From CAZWKQ01 sp964634005 (GTDB lineage Bacteria > Bacteroidota > Bacteroidia > Bacteroidales > JACABE01): a DNA stretch of 57,873 nt. Below, one piece after another: positions 23,062 to 30,385 of this stretch. A program made the position numbers and the translations under genes. The stretch is taken from contig CAZWKQ010000016.1 of the NCBI GenBank assembly GCA_964634005.1, positions 1-57,873 on the forward strand, given 5' to 3'. The notes under the pieces are model-generated. The model did no database searches. It was given only the letters and a program-made list of their open reading frames with translations, and was not told the origin of the DNA. Each line of letters opens with the position of its first letter. Positions within the stretch are counted from its first letter, which is position 1.

Positions 23062-24396
23062 ATGAAAAAAATTACCATAACTGTTTTGCTTTTACTGATT
23101 AGTTTTCAAATTTTTTCTCAAATAAAAAATGATAATATTTTACAAAAAACTTATCAATTATTAGAAAAAGGCAGTTATAATGAGCTTATTGAATATTCAA
23201 AAAAAGTATTAGACAATGATATAGATTTTTTTTATTTGAGACTAAGGTTGGGTATTGCTTATTTTAAATTAAATAATTATAAATTAGCTGTTTATCATTT
23301 AGAAAAATCACTTGAATTTAATTCCGATGATGAAGTTGCATTAGAGTATTTGTATTATTCCTATCTTTATTCGGGGATGCGTGATGAAGCTAATAAACTT
23401 TCAAAAGAAAAAGGTGACTTTATAAAAAGCAATAATAACTCAAATGATAAATTAATTCAGAATTTATATTTCGAAACCGGTTTTTCATTGAGTAATAATT
23501 ATTCGAAAAATGCGAATTTCAAATTCGATGGCGGTAAAGGTATTTACGGTGAAAGTAATTTGAATGACAATACATTATACTCGCATTTAGGGGCAAAATT
23601 ATCAATAAGTCCCAATATTAATTTATACAATGGTTTCAATTTTATTAATGTAAAAAATTACTCAATTTACTACTTAAAAAACAATTTAAAGTCATTCGAA
23701 TATAATTTAAAACAATGGGATTATTATCTTAATACAAAATTTATCCTTAAAAACAATTTGTCTTTTACTCCATCCATACATTTAATAAATGTTAGTACAA
23801 AAAATTATTATACAACCACAAATTCTAATCAGGATATTTCTATAAATAGTAATGATAAAAAATTTCTTGATTATGTTTTATCATCCAATATAGCTTATAA
23901 TTATAAAAAGCTTTTATTTGTAATTAACGGAAGCTATTCAAAATTAAATGAAAATAATCAGTTTCAATTAGGCGGTGATGTTATGTTTTTTATATTCGGA
24001 AATTTAGATTTATATACACAAACATCCTTAACTTATTTACATAGTAATGATTCTGCAATTTATTTACAAAAACATAATAGCCTTATCTTCAATCAAATGA
24101 TTGGCGGTAAAATAAATAATAAATTATGGGCAGAAGTAGGCTTAGCAGTTGGAAATATGAAAAATTACAACGAGAGTAACGGATTTGTAGTATATAATAT
24201 TCCGGATGTGATAAAACTTAAAACATATTTGAATTTTATTTATACATATTCATCAAAAATTGAATTATCTTTGAGGTATCAATTTTTAAACAGAAAAGAT
24301 ACTTATACTTTTAATGAAGATATTAAAACAATTAAAAACGGTATTATTAATTATCAGAACCAAACAATTATAGGAGGAATAAAATGGAATTTATAA
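23062..24396 (+). CDS. Outer-membrane protein with N-terminal TPR and C-terminal beta-barrel
   Basis: A 444-residue exported protein with signal peptide MKKITITVLLLLISFQIFSQ. Residues about 25-125 form TPR helices (YLRLRLGIAYFKLNNYKLAVYHLEKSLEFNSDDEVALEYLYYSYLYSG-type repeat). From about residue 145 onward alternating polar/hydrophobic strands rich in Asn, Tyr and Phe end in IIGGIKWNL, a terminal aromatic/hydrophobic strand typical of outer-membrane barrels. The organisation resembles YaiO-like and PgaA-like exporters, but it is too divergent for a name. It overlaps the next gene by 13 bases. It probably forms the exit or surface partner of the operon. Confidence 0.7.
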   Translation: MKKITITVLLLLISFQIFSQIKNDNILQKTYQLLEKGSYNELIEYSKKVLDNDIDFFYLRLRLGIAYFKLNNYKLAVYHLEKSLEFNSDDEVALEYLYYSYLYSGMRDEANKLSKEKGDFIKSNNNSNDKLIQNLYFETGFSLSNNYSKNANFKFDGGKGIYGESNLNDNTLYSHLGAKLSISPNINLYNGFNFINVKNYSIYYLKNNLKSFEYNLKQWDYYLNTKFILKNNLSFTPSIHLINVSTKNYYTTTNSNQDISINSNDKKFLDYVLSSNIAYNYKKLLFVINGSYSKLNENNQFQLGGDVMFFIFGNLDLYTQTSLTYLHSNDSAIYLQKHNSLIFNQMIGGKINNKLWAEVGLAVGNMKNYNESNGFVVYNIPDVIKLKTYLNFIYTYSSKIELSLRYQFLNRKDTYTFNEDIKTIKNGIINYQNQTIIGGIKWNL

Positions 24397-25007
24397 GAAA
24401 ATCAATTTTATGTTTATTTATTACAACATCAATCATTTTTGGTGCAAAATCGCAAAATTATAAAGGAATTCAAGAAGCTTTTTCAGAAAGTTATCAATAT
24501 GAGTACAAAGCTGATTATTCTAAAGCAATAGAAGTTTTGAAAAAAGTTTACGATGAGAAATCCTATGAAATAAATTTGCGTTTAGGTTGGTTAACTTATT
24601 TATCGGGACTTTTTACCGAATCAACAGCTTTTTATCAAAAAGCAATTAAATTAATGCCACTATCAATAGAAGCAAAACTTGGTTATGTTAATCCTGCTGC
24701 TGCTCTTGGTAATTGGGAACAAGTAAAAACCCAGTATATAGAAATTATTAAAATTGACTCAAAAAATTATACCGCCAACTATCGCATGGGTATGATTTAT
24801 TATGGGAAAAAGAACTATTTGACTGCAGTTAAGTATTTTGAACTTTTGGCTAATATGTATCCTTTCGACTACGATGCAATAATTATGTATGCTTGGACAA
24901 ATTATTTTTTGCAAAAACACAGAGAAGCTAAGGTATTGTTCAATAAAGCCCTTATGATAAAACCAAATGATCCGTCAGCTTTAGAAGGCTTAAGCTATAT
25001 TAAATAA
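24384..25007 (+). CDS. Periplasmic TPR protein
   Basis: A 207-residue secreted protein: signal peptide MEFIRKSILCLFITTSIIFGAKSQ, then about four to five TPR units (YKADYSKAIEVLKKVYDEKSYEINLRLGWLTYL, FTESTAFYQKAIKLMPLSIEAKLGYV, YRMGMIYYGKKNYLTAVKYFELLANMYP, FLQKHREAKVLFNKALMIKPNDPSALEGLSYI). It is probably a scaffold for the preceding outer-membrane protein, with which it is translationally coupled. Last gene of the block; a strong bidirectional terminator follows. Confidence 0.75.
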   Translation: MEFIRKSILCLFITTSIIFGAKSQNYKGIQEAFSESYQYEYKADYSKAIEVLKKVYDEKSYEINLRLGWLTYLSGLFTESTAFYQKAIKLMPLSIEAKLGYVNPAAALGNWEQVKTQYIEIIKIDSKNYTANYRMGMIYYGKKNYLTAVKYFELLANMYPFDYDAIIMYAWTNYFLQKHREAKVLFNKALMIKPNDPSALEGLSYIK

Positions 25008-25036
25008 AACGATATTTCTTCTGTTTAAATGCAAAA

Positions 25037-25070
25037 AAAAGGTAATTGAAACGAGTTTCAATTACCTTTT
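25037..25070. terminator. Bidirectional terminator between convergent genes
   Basis: AAAAGGTAATTGAAAC and GTTTCAATTACCTTTT separated by two bases, with an A run before and T run after. It serves both the TPR gene (plus) and the nucleoside phosphorylase (minus). Confidence 0.9.
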
Positions 25071-25138
25071 CTGCATAGGACGTTATTAATACTTCTAATC
25101 GTTTTTCGATTATTTATTCATTAATCCTATAATTTTTG

Positions 25139-26011
25139 TTAAGAAGTAATTTTATACAAAACTTTTTCAATTAGCTGTTTAACGGGTTTTTTATAATCTT
25201 TGCTGAAATCTTTGGTAACTCTGTTTGCAATAAGAACACAAATAGTTAAAGTTTCGTGTCCCAACATTTTTCCAAGTCCGTAAAGTGCGGATGTTTCCAT
25301 TTCGAGATTATTGATTTTTAATCCATTGTAGGAGAATGATTCAATATTACTGTTTATATCTGGGAAAGCAAGTTTCAATCTTAGCTCTCTTCCTTGTGGG
25401 CCGTAAAAACCCGGAGCTGTTGCGGTAATACCTTTTTTCATCTCTTTCCCGATTTTTTGAAGAAGTTTTTCAGAGCCTTTCACTACATAGGGCTTAGGAA
25501 GATTGTTACTCCATTTCATGTGATTAATAAATTCTTCTGTTATTTCTTTTTCAATAACATTTTTTGAATCTTCATAAAAATAGAGCATTCCATCTAAGCC
25601 GAGACCATATTCAGAAACCATAAATTCATCAACATTCAAGTCGGCTTGCAAAGCTCCTGAAGTCCCTAATCTGATAATATTTAGAGATTTATGAGTTTCT
25701 TTAGGCTCTCTTTTTTCTAAATCAATATTTACTAATGCATCAAGTTCATTAATAACAATATCAATATTATCTGTACCCATACCCGTAGATAAAACCGAGA
25801 TTCTTTTATTATTAAAAAAACCTGTATGAGTACAAATTTCGCGATTAGTTACTTTTAACTCAATCTTATCGAAAAAAGCAGATACTTCAGGAACTCTGCC
25901 CGGATCTCCTACAAGTAAAATATTATCAGCTATGTCTTCAGGATGAAGCCTTAAATGGTAAATACTTCCATCATCGCTGAGTATTAATTCAGAAGCTTTT
26001 ATTTTTGTCAT
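25139..26011 (-). CDS. Nucleoside phosphorylase (uridine phosphorylase-like)
   Basis: A 290-residue cytosolic enzyme of the PNP/UDP family, which cleaves nucleosides with phosphate to base and ribose-1-phosphate. Motifs: phosphate loop LLVGDPGRVP, RLGTSGAL, base-binding GFYGPQGRELRL, and NLEMETSALYGLGKMLGH with the ribose-binding EMET. The extended N terminus and pyrimidine-type GFYGPQGRE motif favour uridine phosphorylase over purine phosphorylase; base specificity is not certain. Confidence 0.88.
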   Translation of the reverse strand: MTKIKASELILSDDGSIYHLRLHPEDIADNILLVGDPGRVPEVSAFFDKIELKVTNREICTHTGFFNNKRISVLSTGMGTDNIDIVINELDALVNIDLEKREPKETHKSLNIIRLGTSGALQADLNVDEFMVSEYGLGLDGMLYFYEDSKNVIEKEITEEFINHMKWSNNLPKPYVVKGSEKLLQKIGKEMKKGITATAPGFYGPQGRELRLKLAFPDINSNIESFSYNGLKINNLEMETSALYGLGKMLGHETLTICVLIANRVTKDFSKDYKKPVKQLIEKVLYKITS

Positions 26012-26031
26012 TTTATAAACAATTTATTTTC

Positions 26032-26039
26032 TATATTTG
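26032..26039 (+). promoter_or_regulatory. Promoter -7 element for the Usp gene
   Basis: TATATTTG on the plus strand, 53 bases before the start at 26093. The downstream leader is AT-rich. Confidence 0.55.
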
Positions 26040-26092
26040 TTACAATTTTCAAAATTAATATTATTAACTCAATTTTATAAAAATAAAAGTAT

Positions 26093-26974
26093 ATGAACGA
26101 AAAAAAAGTAATTTTAGTACCTATAGATTTTAACCAAAAATCGCTCGTAGCTTTGGAACAAGCTACTCATATTGCTCATATTTTAAAATATGAAATTATT
26201 TTACTTTATGTTTTGGAAGAAACCGGAATTTTTTCAAAATTACTGTCAGACAGTAAACAAGAAGATGAGATATTGGCAAAAATACAACAGAAGATAAATG
26301 AAATTTCAATAGAAACAGAGAAAAATACCGGTGTACCTGTTAAGCCCATGATAGCTAAAGGAAGAATTCCGTCAAAAATTCTTGAGATTTCTGAAATGAC
26401 TTTTGCAGAAATGATTGTTATGGGTACAAATAGCGAACCCGAGTTTAAAAAAACAATTGGTGCCAATACACACAAAATCATAAGATGGTCAAAATGTCCG
26501 GTAATTACAATAAATAACCTACATCATTATAACGGATGCAGAAGTATTCTGCTACCACTCGATTTAACAATAGAAACACGCCAAAAAGTTACTAAAGCTA
26601 TCGAAATGGCTAAGGCTTTTAATGCTACAATAAAAGTAGTATCTGCATTATGGTCAAAAAATGACACAGAAGTTTTGGCAAAATTAAAAGCTCAGCTAAA
26701 TCAGGTTCATAATTATATTACCGAACGTGACGTTAAATGCCAGTCGGAATTGATAGAAAGTACAAAAAACGAGAGAACTTTAGTCCCGATAATTTTAAAA
26801 TACGCAGAAGAACAACAGGATATCGACTTAATAATGATTATGACCCAAAAAGAAGTAGGTTGGATTGAATATTTTATGGATTCTGATGCTCAGGAGGTTA
26901 TAAGAAATTCTCACATTCCGGTTATGTCAATTGCTCCCAAAGAAATCGGAATTATTGAATCGAAAGGATTTTAA
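26093..26974 (+). CDS. Tandem universal stress protein
   Basis: A 293-residue cytoplasmic protein with two Usp domains (about 1-145 and 150-285). Domain 1 has VILVPIDFNQKSLVALEQATHIA and the ATP-loop-like MGTNSEPEFKKTIGANTHKIIRWSKCPVITI. Domain 2 has SILLPLDLTIETRQKVTKAIEMAKAFNATIKVV and ends SDAQEVIRNSHIPVMSI, where the G-2x-G-9x-G(S/T) loop is largely lost. Only the first domain is likely to bind nucleotide. It lies 11 bases upstream of cinA. Confidence 0.88.
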   Translation: MNEKKVILVPIDFNQKSLVALEQATHIAHILKYEIILLYVLEETGIFSKLLSDSKQEDEILAKIQQKINEISIETEKNTGVPVKPMIAKGRIPSKILEISEMTFAEMIVMGTNSEPEFKKTIGANTHKIIRWSKCPVITINNLHHYNGCRSILLPLDLTIETRQKVTKAIEMAKAFNATIKVVSALWSKNDTEVLAKLKAQLNQVHNYITERDVKCQSELIESTKNERTLVPIILKYAEEQQDIDLIMIMTQKEVGWIEYFMDSDAQEVIRNSHIPVMSIAPKEIGIIESKGF

Positions 26975-26985
26975 ATTTTATTTTA

Positions 26986-28227
26986 ATGAATGCAGAATTA
27001 ATCAGTATTGGTGATGAACTTCTGATAGGGCAGGTGATAAACACTAATGCTTCTTGGATTGCGGCGGAATTATATGATTCCGGAATTAATGTTTCGAAAA
27101 TTACTACTATTTCTGATAATTACGCTTCTATAATCAATACTTTAGATTCTTCAATAGAGAATTCTGAAATAATAATTATTACCGGAGGCTTAGGCCCAAC
27201 TAACGATGATATTACAAAAAAAACTCTTTCTGATTATTTCAAAGTTCCATTAGTATTCGATAATGATACATATAAAAGAATAGAGACCTTTTTTAAGCAA
27301 AGAGGTTTAGGTGTAACCGAATTAAACAGAAAACAGGCAGAGGTTCTCGATGGATGCCTTGTTATTCCGAATTTTAGCGGTACGGCTTCAGGTATGTGGT
27401 TTGAATATAATGGAAAAATTATTATTTCATTACCCGGAGTCCCTTTCGAAATGAAGGCTATGATGAAAGATTTTGTAATACCCGAAATTAAAAAGAAAAT
27501 TAAAATTAAAAATTTAAAAAAAACTGTTCTTGTATGTGGAATTGGAGAATCATTTTTAGCTGAAAAAATAAAGGACTGGGAGAATAATTTGCCTGAAAAT
27601 ATTAAATTAGCATATCTTCCTCAGCCCGGAATTATCAGACTAAGGTTATCAATCACAGGAAGTAAGAATGATAATATCGAGAGTTATGTTTTATCCGAAG
27701 TTGAAAAACTAAAGAAAATTATTCCTGAATACATTTTTGGGTATGATGATGAAACTCTTGCAGAAAATGTGGCTAATATGCTCATTAATAATAGAAAAAC
27801 ATTGTCTATTGCCGAAAGTTGTACAGGTGGTTATTTATCTCATATGTTTACTTCAATTCCGGGCAGCTCCAAACATTTCAAAGGAGGAATTGTCGCATAT
27901 TCAAATGAAATTAAAATGAAGTTTTTAGATGTAAGTCCTGAGACTTTATCGAAAAATGGAGCTGTAAGTGAGCAAACAGTTATAGAAATGGCAAAAGGGA
28001 GTTTAAAAAAATTTGAAACCGATTTTTCTATTGCTGTTTCAGGTATTGCCGGACCTGATGGTGGTTCTGATGAAAAACCCGTTGGAACTATTTGGGTAGC
28101 TGTAGCCGACAAAAACAAAGTTATTACAGAAAAGTTTCTTCATGGCGAGGACAGGGGACGCAACATAATAAAAGCTTCCATAAGTGCAATAAATATTCTA
28201 AGAAAGTTATTAATAGAAAATTGTTGA
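26986..28227 (+). CDS. cinA: CinA family NMN amidohydrolase / competence-damage protein
   Basis: A 413-residue enzyme, standard length. The N-terminal MoCF-like domain (AELISIGDELLIGQVINTNASWIA, IITGGLGPTNDDITK, SLPGVPFEMKAM) is an ADP-ribose/CoA pyrophosphatase-type module. The C-terminal domain (AESCTGGYLSHMFTSIPGSSKHFKGGIVAYSNEIK, AVSGIAGPDGGSDEKPVGTIWVAV) is the NMN deamidase. It recycles pyridine nucleotides. In Bacteroidota it commonly sits directly upstream of rpmB, as here. Confidence 0.95.
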   Translation: MNAELISIGDELLIGQVINTNASWIAAELYDSGINVSKITTISDNYASIINTLDSSIENSEIIIITGGLGPTNDDITKKTLSDYFKVPLVFDNDTYKRIETFFKQRGLGVTELNRKQAEVLDGCLVIPNFSGTASGMWFEYNGKIIISLPGVPFEMKAMMKDFVIPEIKKKIKIKNLKKTVLVCGIGESFLAEKIKDWENNLPENIKLAYLPQPGIIRLRLSITGSKNDNIESYVLSEVEKLKKIIPEYIFGYDDETLAENVANMLINNRKTLSIAESCTGGYLSHMFTSIPGSSKHFKGGIVAYSNEIKMKFLDVSPETLSKNGAVSEQTVIEMAKGSLKKFETDFSIAVSGIAGPDGGSDEKPVGTIWVAVADKNKVITEKFLHGEDRGRNIIKASISAINILRKLLIENC

Positions 28228-28255
28228 TAAAAGTTTAATAAATTATAAAAAATCC

Positions 28256-28286
28256 TTTGCTATTAAAAAAAAGAAATGTATTTTTG
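28256..28286 (+). promoter_or_regulatory. Promoter of rpmB
   Basis: TTTG at 28256-28259 and TATTTTTG at 28279-28286, with 19 bases between: a perfect spacing for the Bacteroidota sigma factor. Start ATG 28328 lies 42 bases downstream. Confidence 0.75.
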
Positions 28287-28327
28287 CAAACCATTTTTGA
28301 AATTATAATCTTTTAAAAAACAATATC

Positions 28328-28570
28328 ATGTCAAAAGTTTGCGATATTACAGGTAAAAAAGTTATTACAGGACATAAAGTTTCACACTCAAACATAAAGA
28401 GTAAAAAAAGATTTTATCCTAATTTACAACGCAAAAAATTTTATATACCTGAAGAAGATTGTTGGATAACATTAAGAGTATCTGCAAGTGGAATAAGAAA
28501 CATAAATAAGAAAGGTATTTCGGCTTGTTTGAAAGAAGCAGAAAGAAATGGGTTAATTGTTGTAGGATAA
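28328..28570 (+). CDS. rpmB: 50S ribosomal protein L28
   Basis: An 80-residue ribosomal protein (SKVCDITGKKVITGHKVSHSN, KRFYPNLQRKKFYIPEE, LRVSASGIRNINKKGI). Only two Cys occur (C5 and C67), so it lacks the CxxC pairs of the zinc-binding form and is the zinc-independent type. It has its own promoter and terminator. The usual downstream rpmG, DUF4295 and ftsY genes are absent here. Confidence 0.96.
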   Translation: MSKVCDITGKKVITGHKVSHSNIKSKKRFYPNLQRKKFYIPEEDCWITLRVSASGIRNINKKGISACLKEAERNGLIVVG

Positions 28571-28597
28571 TAAATAAAAACATTAAAGATATTTGAA

Positions 28598-28628
28598 AGC
28601 CGGTTGATTTATTCAATCGGCTTTTTTT
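28598..28628 (+). terminator. Terminator after rpmB
   Basis: AGCCGGTTGA pairs with TCAATCGGCT (one wobble), loop TTTAT, followed by seven T. Confidence 0.88.
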
Positions 28629-28653
28629 ATGATTTATAAACAATTTTAACCCT

Positions 28654-28712
28654 AAAATTTTCTTATTCGATTAATTAATAAAGATTTTATTTATTGAATA
28701 ATTTGGGTTAAA
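28654..28712 (+). repeat. Dispersed palindromic element, copy 2
   Basis: AAAATTTTCTTATTCGATTA to AATAATTTGGGTTAAA. It is collinear with the element at 17324, with changes concentrated in the inner palindrome arm (TTATTGAATAA instead of TAATCGAATAA). It lies between the rpmB terminator and the next gene. Confidence 0.65.
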
Positions 28713-28751
28713 ACAATACTTTATTAATTTAGCAATTTAAAAAATTGTAAT

Positions 28752-29768
28752 ATGAAAATTCTTAAGATTATCGGAATTGTTTTATTGGGAATTATACTTT
28801 TATTCTTAATTATTGCTTTATTCTTACCAAAAGAAATAAAAGTAGAAGAATCAATTTTAATCAATGCCCCTGTTGAGAAAATTTTTGTTATGGTAAATAA
28901 AACCGGTAATTGGGATAAATGGAGTCCGTTTGCCGAAAATAAGGAATCAACTAAGGTTTACTATGAAGGTCCGTCGGAGGGTGTTGGAGCAACAATAAAA
29001 TGGCAGGAAAATGATGATGAGGACTCAAAAGGTCAGTTGAAATTTGTTGAGGTAGTCCCAAATAATATGATTTCTGCCGATCTTGTTTTTGAAAATTCAT
29101 TGAAATCGAAATTAAACTGGTATTTCGAAACATCTCAGGAAGGAACTTTGGTTATTTGGAATATAGTTTCAAAGGATTTATCGTACCCTTTCAACAGATG
29201 GATGGGGTTGTTTGCCGGCAGAATGATAAGACCTGATTTTAAAAAGGGATTGAATAATCTTAAAGAATTGTGTGAAAACGATTTACATATTACAAAAAAA
29301 TGGCAGACTTCTGAAGTTAGATCTACAAATATTGATACTTATTATGCTTTGACAATTAAAGATTCTTGTATATCATCAAATTTCAAGCATAAAACAATGG
29401 AGATTTTTAATGCTATAAATGAATACATTGCAAAAAATAATATTGAGCAAACTTCATATCCTTTTTGTATTTTTTATAGTTGGAATCCCGAAGGAGTTTC
29501 GGTTTTTGAAGCAGGAATACCTGTTAGCACAAAAGCAAAATCATCAGGTAGAATTATTTTTTCTGAAATTAAAGGCGGGAAAGCTGTTTATGCTTCACAA
29601 TATGGACCTTATGAGAGTACTTCTGATGCTCATGATGCTATAGAGCTTTATTTAAAGAAAAATAATCTTCAGATTAACGGCTATCCTTGGGAAGTATATA
29701 TTACTGATACTGAAAAAGAATCTGACACAACGAAATGGGAAACACAAATTTTTTATCCTGTAAAATAA
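28752..29768 (+). CDS. SRPBCC domain plus GyrI-like effector-binding protein
   Basis: A 338-residue protein. It has an N-terminal membrane helix (ILKIIGIVLLGIILLFLIIALFLP), then a START/SRPBCC ligand-binding domain (about 35-180; VEESILINAPVEKIFVMVNKTGNWDKWSPFAE, GVGATIKW), then a GyrI/AraC-effector-type domain (about 190-338; YYALTIKDSCISS, GRIIFSEIKGGKAVYASQYGPYESTSDAHDAIELYLKKNN, PWEVYITDTEKESDTTKWETQIFYPVK). This architecture binds hydrophobic small molecules; no DNA-binding domain is present. Function unknown. Confidence 0.82.
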   Translation: MKILKIIGIVLLGIILLFLIIALFLPKEIKVEESILINAPVEKIFVMVNKTGNWDKWSPFAENKESTKVYYEGPSEGVGATIKWQENDDEDSKGQLKFVEVVPNNMISADLVFENSLKSKLNWYFETSQEGTLVIWNIVSKDLSYPFNRWMGLFAGRMIRPDFKKGLNNLKELCENDLHITKKWQTSEVRSTNIDTYYALTIKDSCISSNFKHKTMEIFNAINEYIAKNNIEQTSYPFCIFYSWNPEGVSVFEAGIPVSTKAKSSGRIIFSEIKGGKAVYASQYGPYESTSDAHDAIELYLKKNNLQINGYPWEVYITDTEKESDTTKWETQIFYPVK

Positions 29769-29775
29769 AAAAACA

Positions 29776-30098
29776 AAAGGAGGCAATCTTCTGTCCGATT
29801 CTTGCCTCCTTCATCTTTTAATAGCCGTAGCCATTAAAAGACGCCAAGCTACTGTTATTACGGCCGTTCCCTCTTAGCCTCAATTTTACTATCAGCTTTC
29901 GGGATTTAGTATCAATCTTATTAAATAACTTTTTCAAGTTAGTTAAACCAATTGTTACTTTGCTTTTAGTACAATTTGCTTCTCGTTTGTATAAGCAAAC
30001 CCAGCAATTAATATCCAATCTTTCTTTTCACTTCCTTTCGTCCGTTTCCAGACTATTGGATTCACGTACTCAAGCCAGCCCTTTATCTCTCACTTGAT
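29776..30098 (-). ncRNA. Candidate structured non-coding RNA, about 320 nt, unidentified
   Basis: A region clearly richer in G and C than its surroundings, bounded by an excellent minus-strand promoter and a strong terminator. Visible structure: GTCTG-GAAA-CGGAC, a GNRA-type hairpin enclosed by ATCCAAT/ATTGGAT; GTTTG/CAAAC; CTTTTAAT/ATTAAAAG near the 3' end; and an alternative pairing TAATA..GTAGC with GCTAC..TATTA that excludes the last one. A 66-codon frame with a TTG start (30018 to 29818) exists but has no good start context. I looked for RNase P, tmRNA, SRP and 6S signatures and did not find them. Confidence 0.65.
29777..29811. terminator. Terminator shared by the SRPBCC gene and the minus-strand RNA
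   Basis: A 10-bp stem AAGGAGGCAA/TTGCCTCCTT with a 15-base loop. On the minus strand it is followed by TTGTTTTTTT, a strong rho-independent terminator. On the plus strand the T run is weaker. Confidence 0.85.
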
Positions 30099-30102
30099 GT
30101 AA

Positions 30103-30133
30103 CAAATATACAACATTTTAAGCCTTTTGTCAA
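30103..30133 (-). promoter_or_regulatory. Strong promoter for the minus-strand RNA
   Basis: On the minus strand TTGACA (30133-30128) and TATATTTG (30110-30103), with 20 bases between the TTG and the -7 element. It is the best promoter match in the window. Confidence 0.8.
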
Positions 30134-30385
30134 GTGTTTTTTAATGTTTTTTCTTAACAAAAAATCAACATAGGTTATTAACATATTGTTGATAATACAA
30201 ATTGCAGAAATACAATATTTTAATAGCTTAAATATGCTTTTATGAACAAATTATTAACAACGAGCAAAATTTGAGGCATGTTTTTTGAATAATAAATGTA
30301 AATTTGTTAGATTTTTTGTTGTTTAAATTCTATTTTTTATCTGGATTTTTTAAAGTTTTAAATTCTAATAATTTTATATCTGTAA
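30134..30385. other. Intergenic leader of the polysaccharide locus
   Basis: About 250 AT-rich bases. A plus-strand -7 element TAAATTTG lies at 30299-30306, which leaves an 80-base leader before the flippase gene. I see no terminator or riboswitch-like fold in it. Confidence 0.5.

Noticed and set aside
29818..30018. 66-codon protein gene on the minus strand
   Set aside because: TTG start, no ribosome-binding context, and it sits inside a region with RNA-like structure, promoter and terminator; treated as ncRNA.
29776..30098. RNase P RNA, tmRNA or SRP RNA
   Set aside because: Universal sequence blocks of these RNAs are not visible on either strand.
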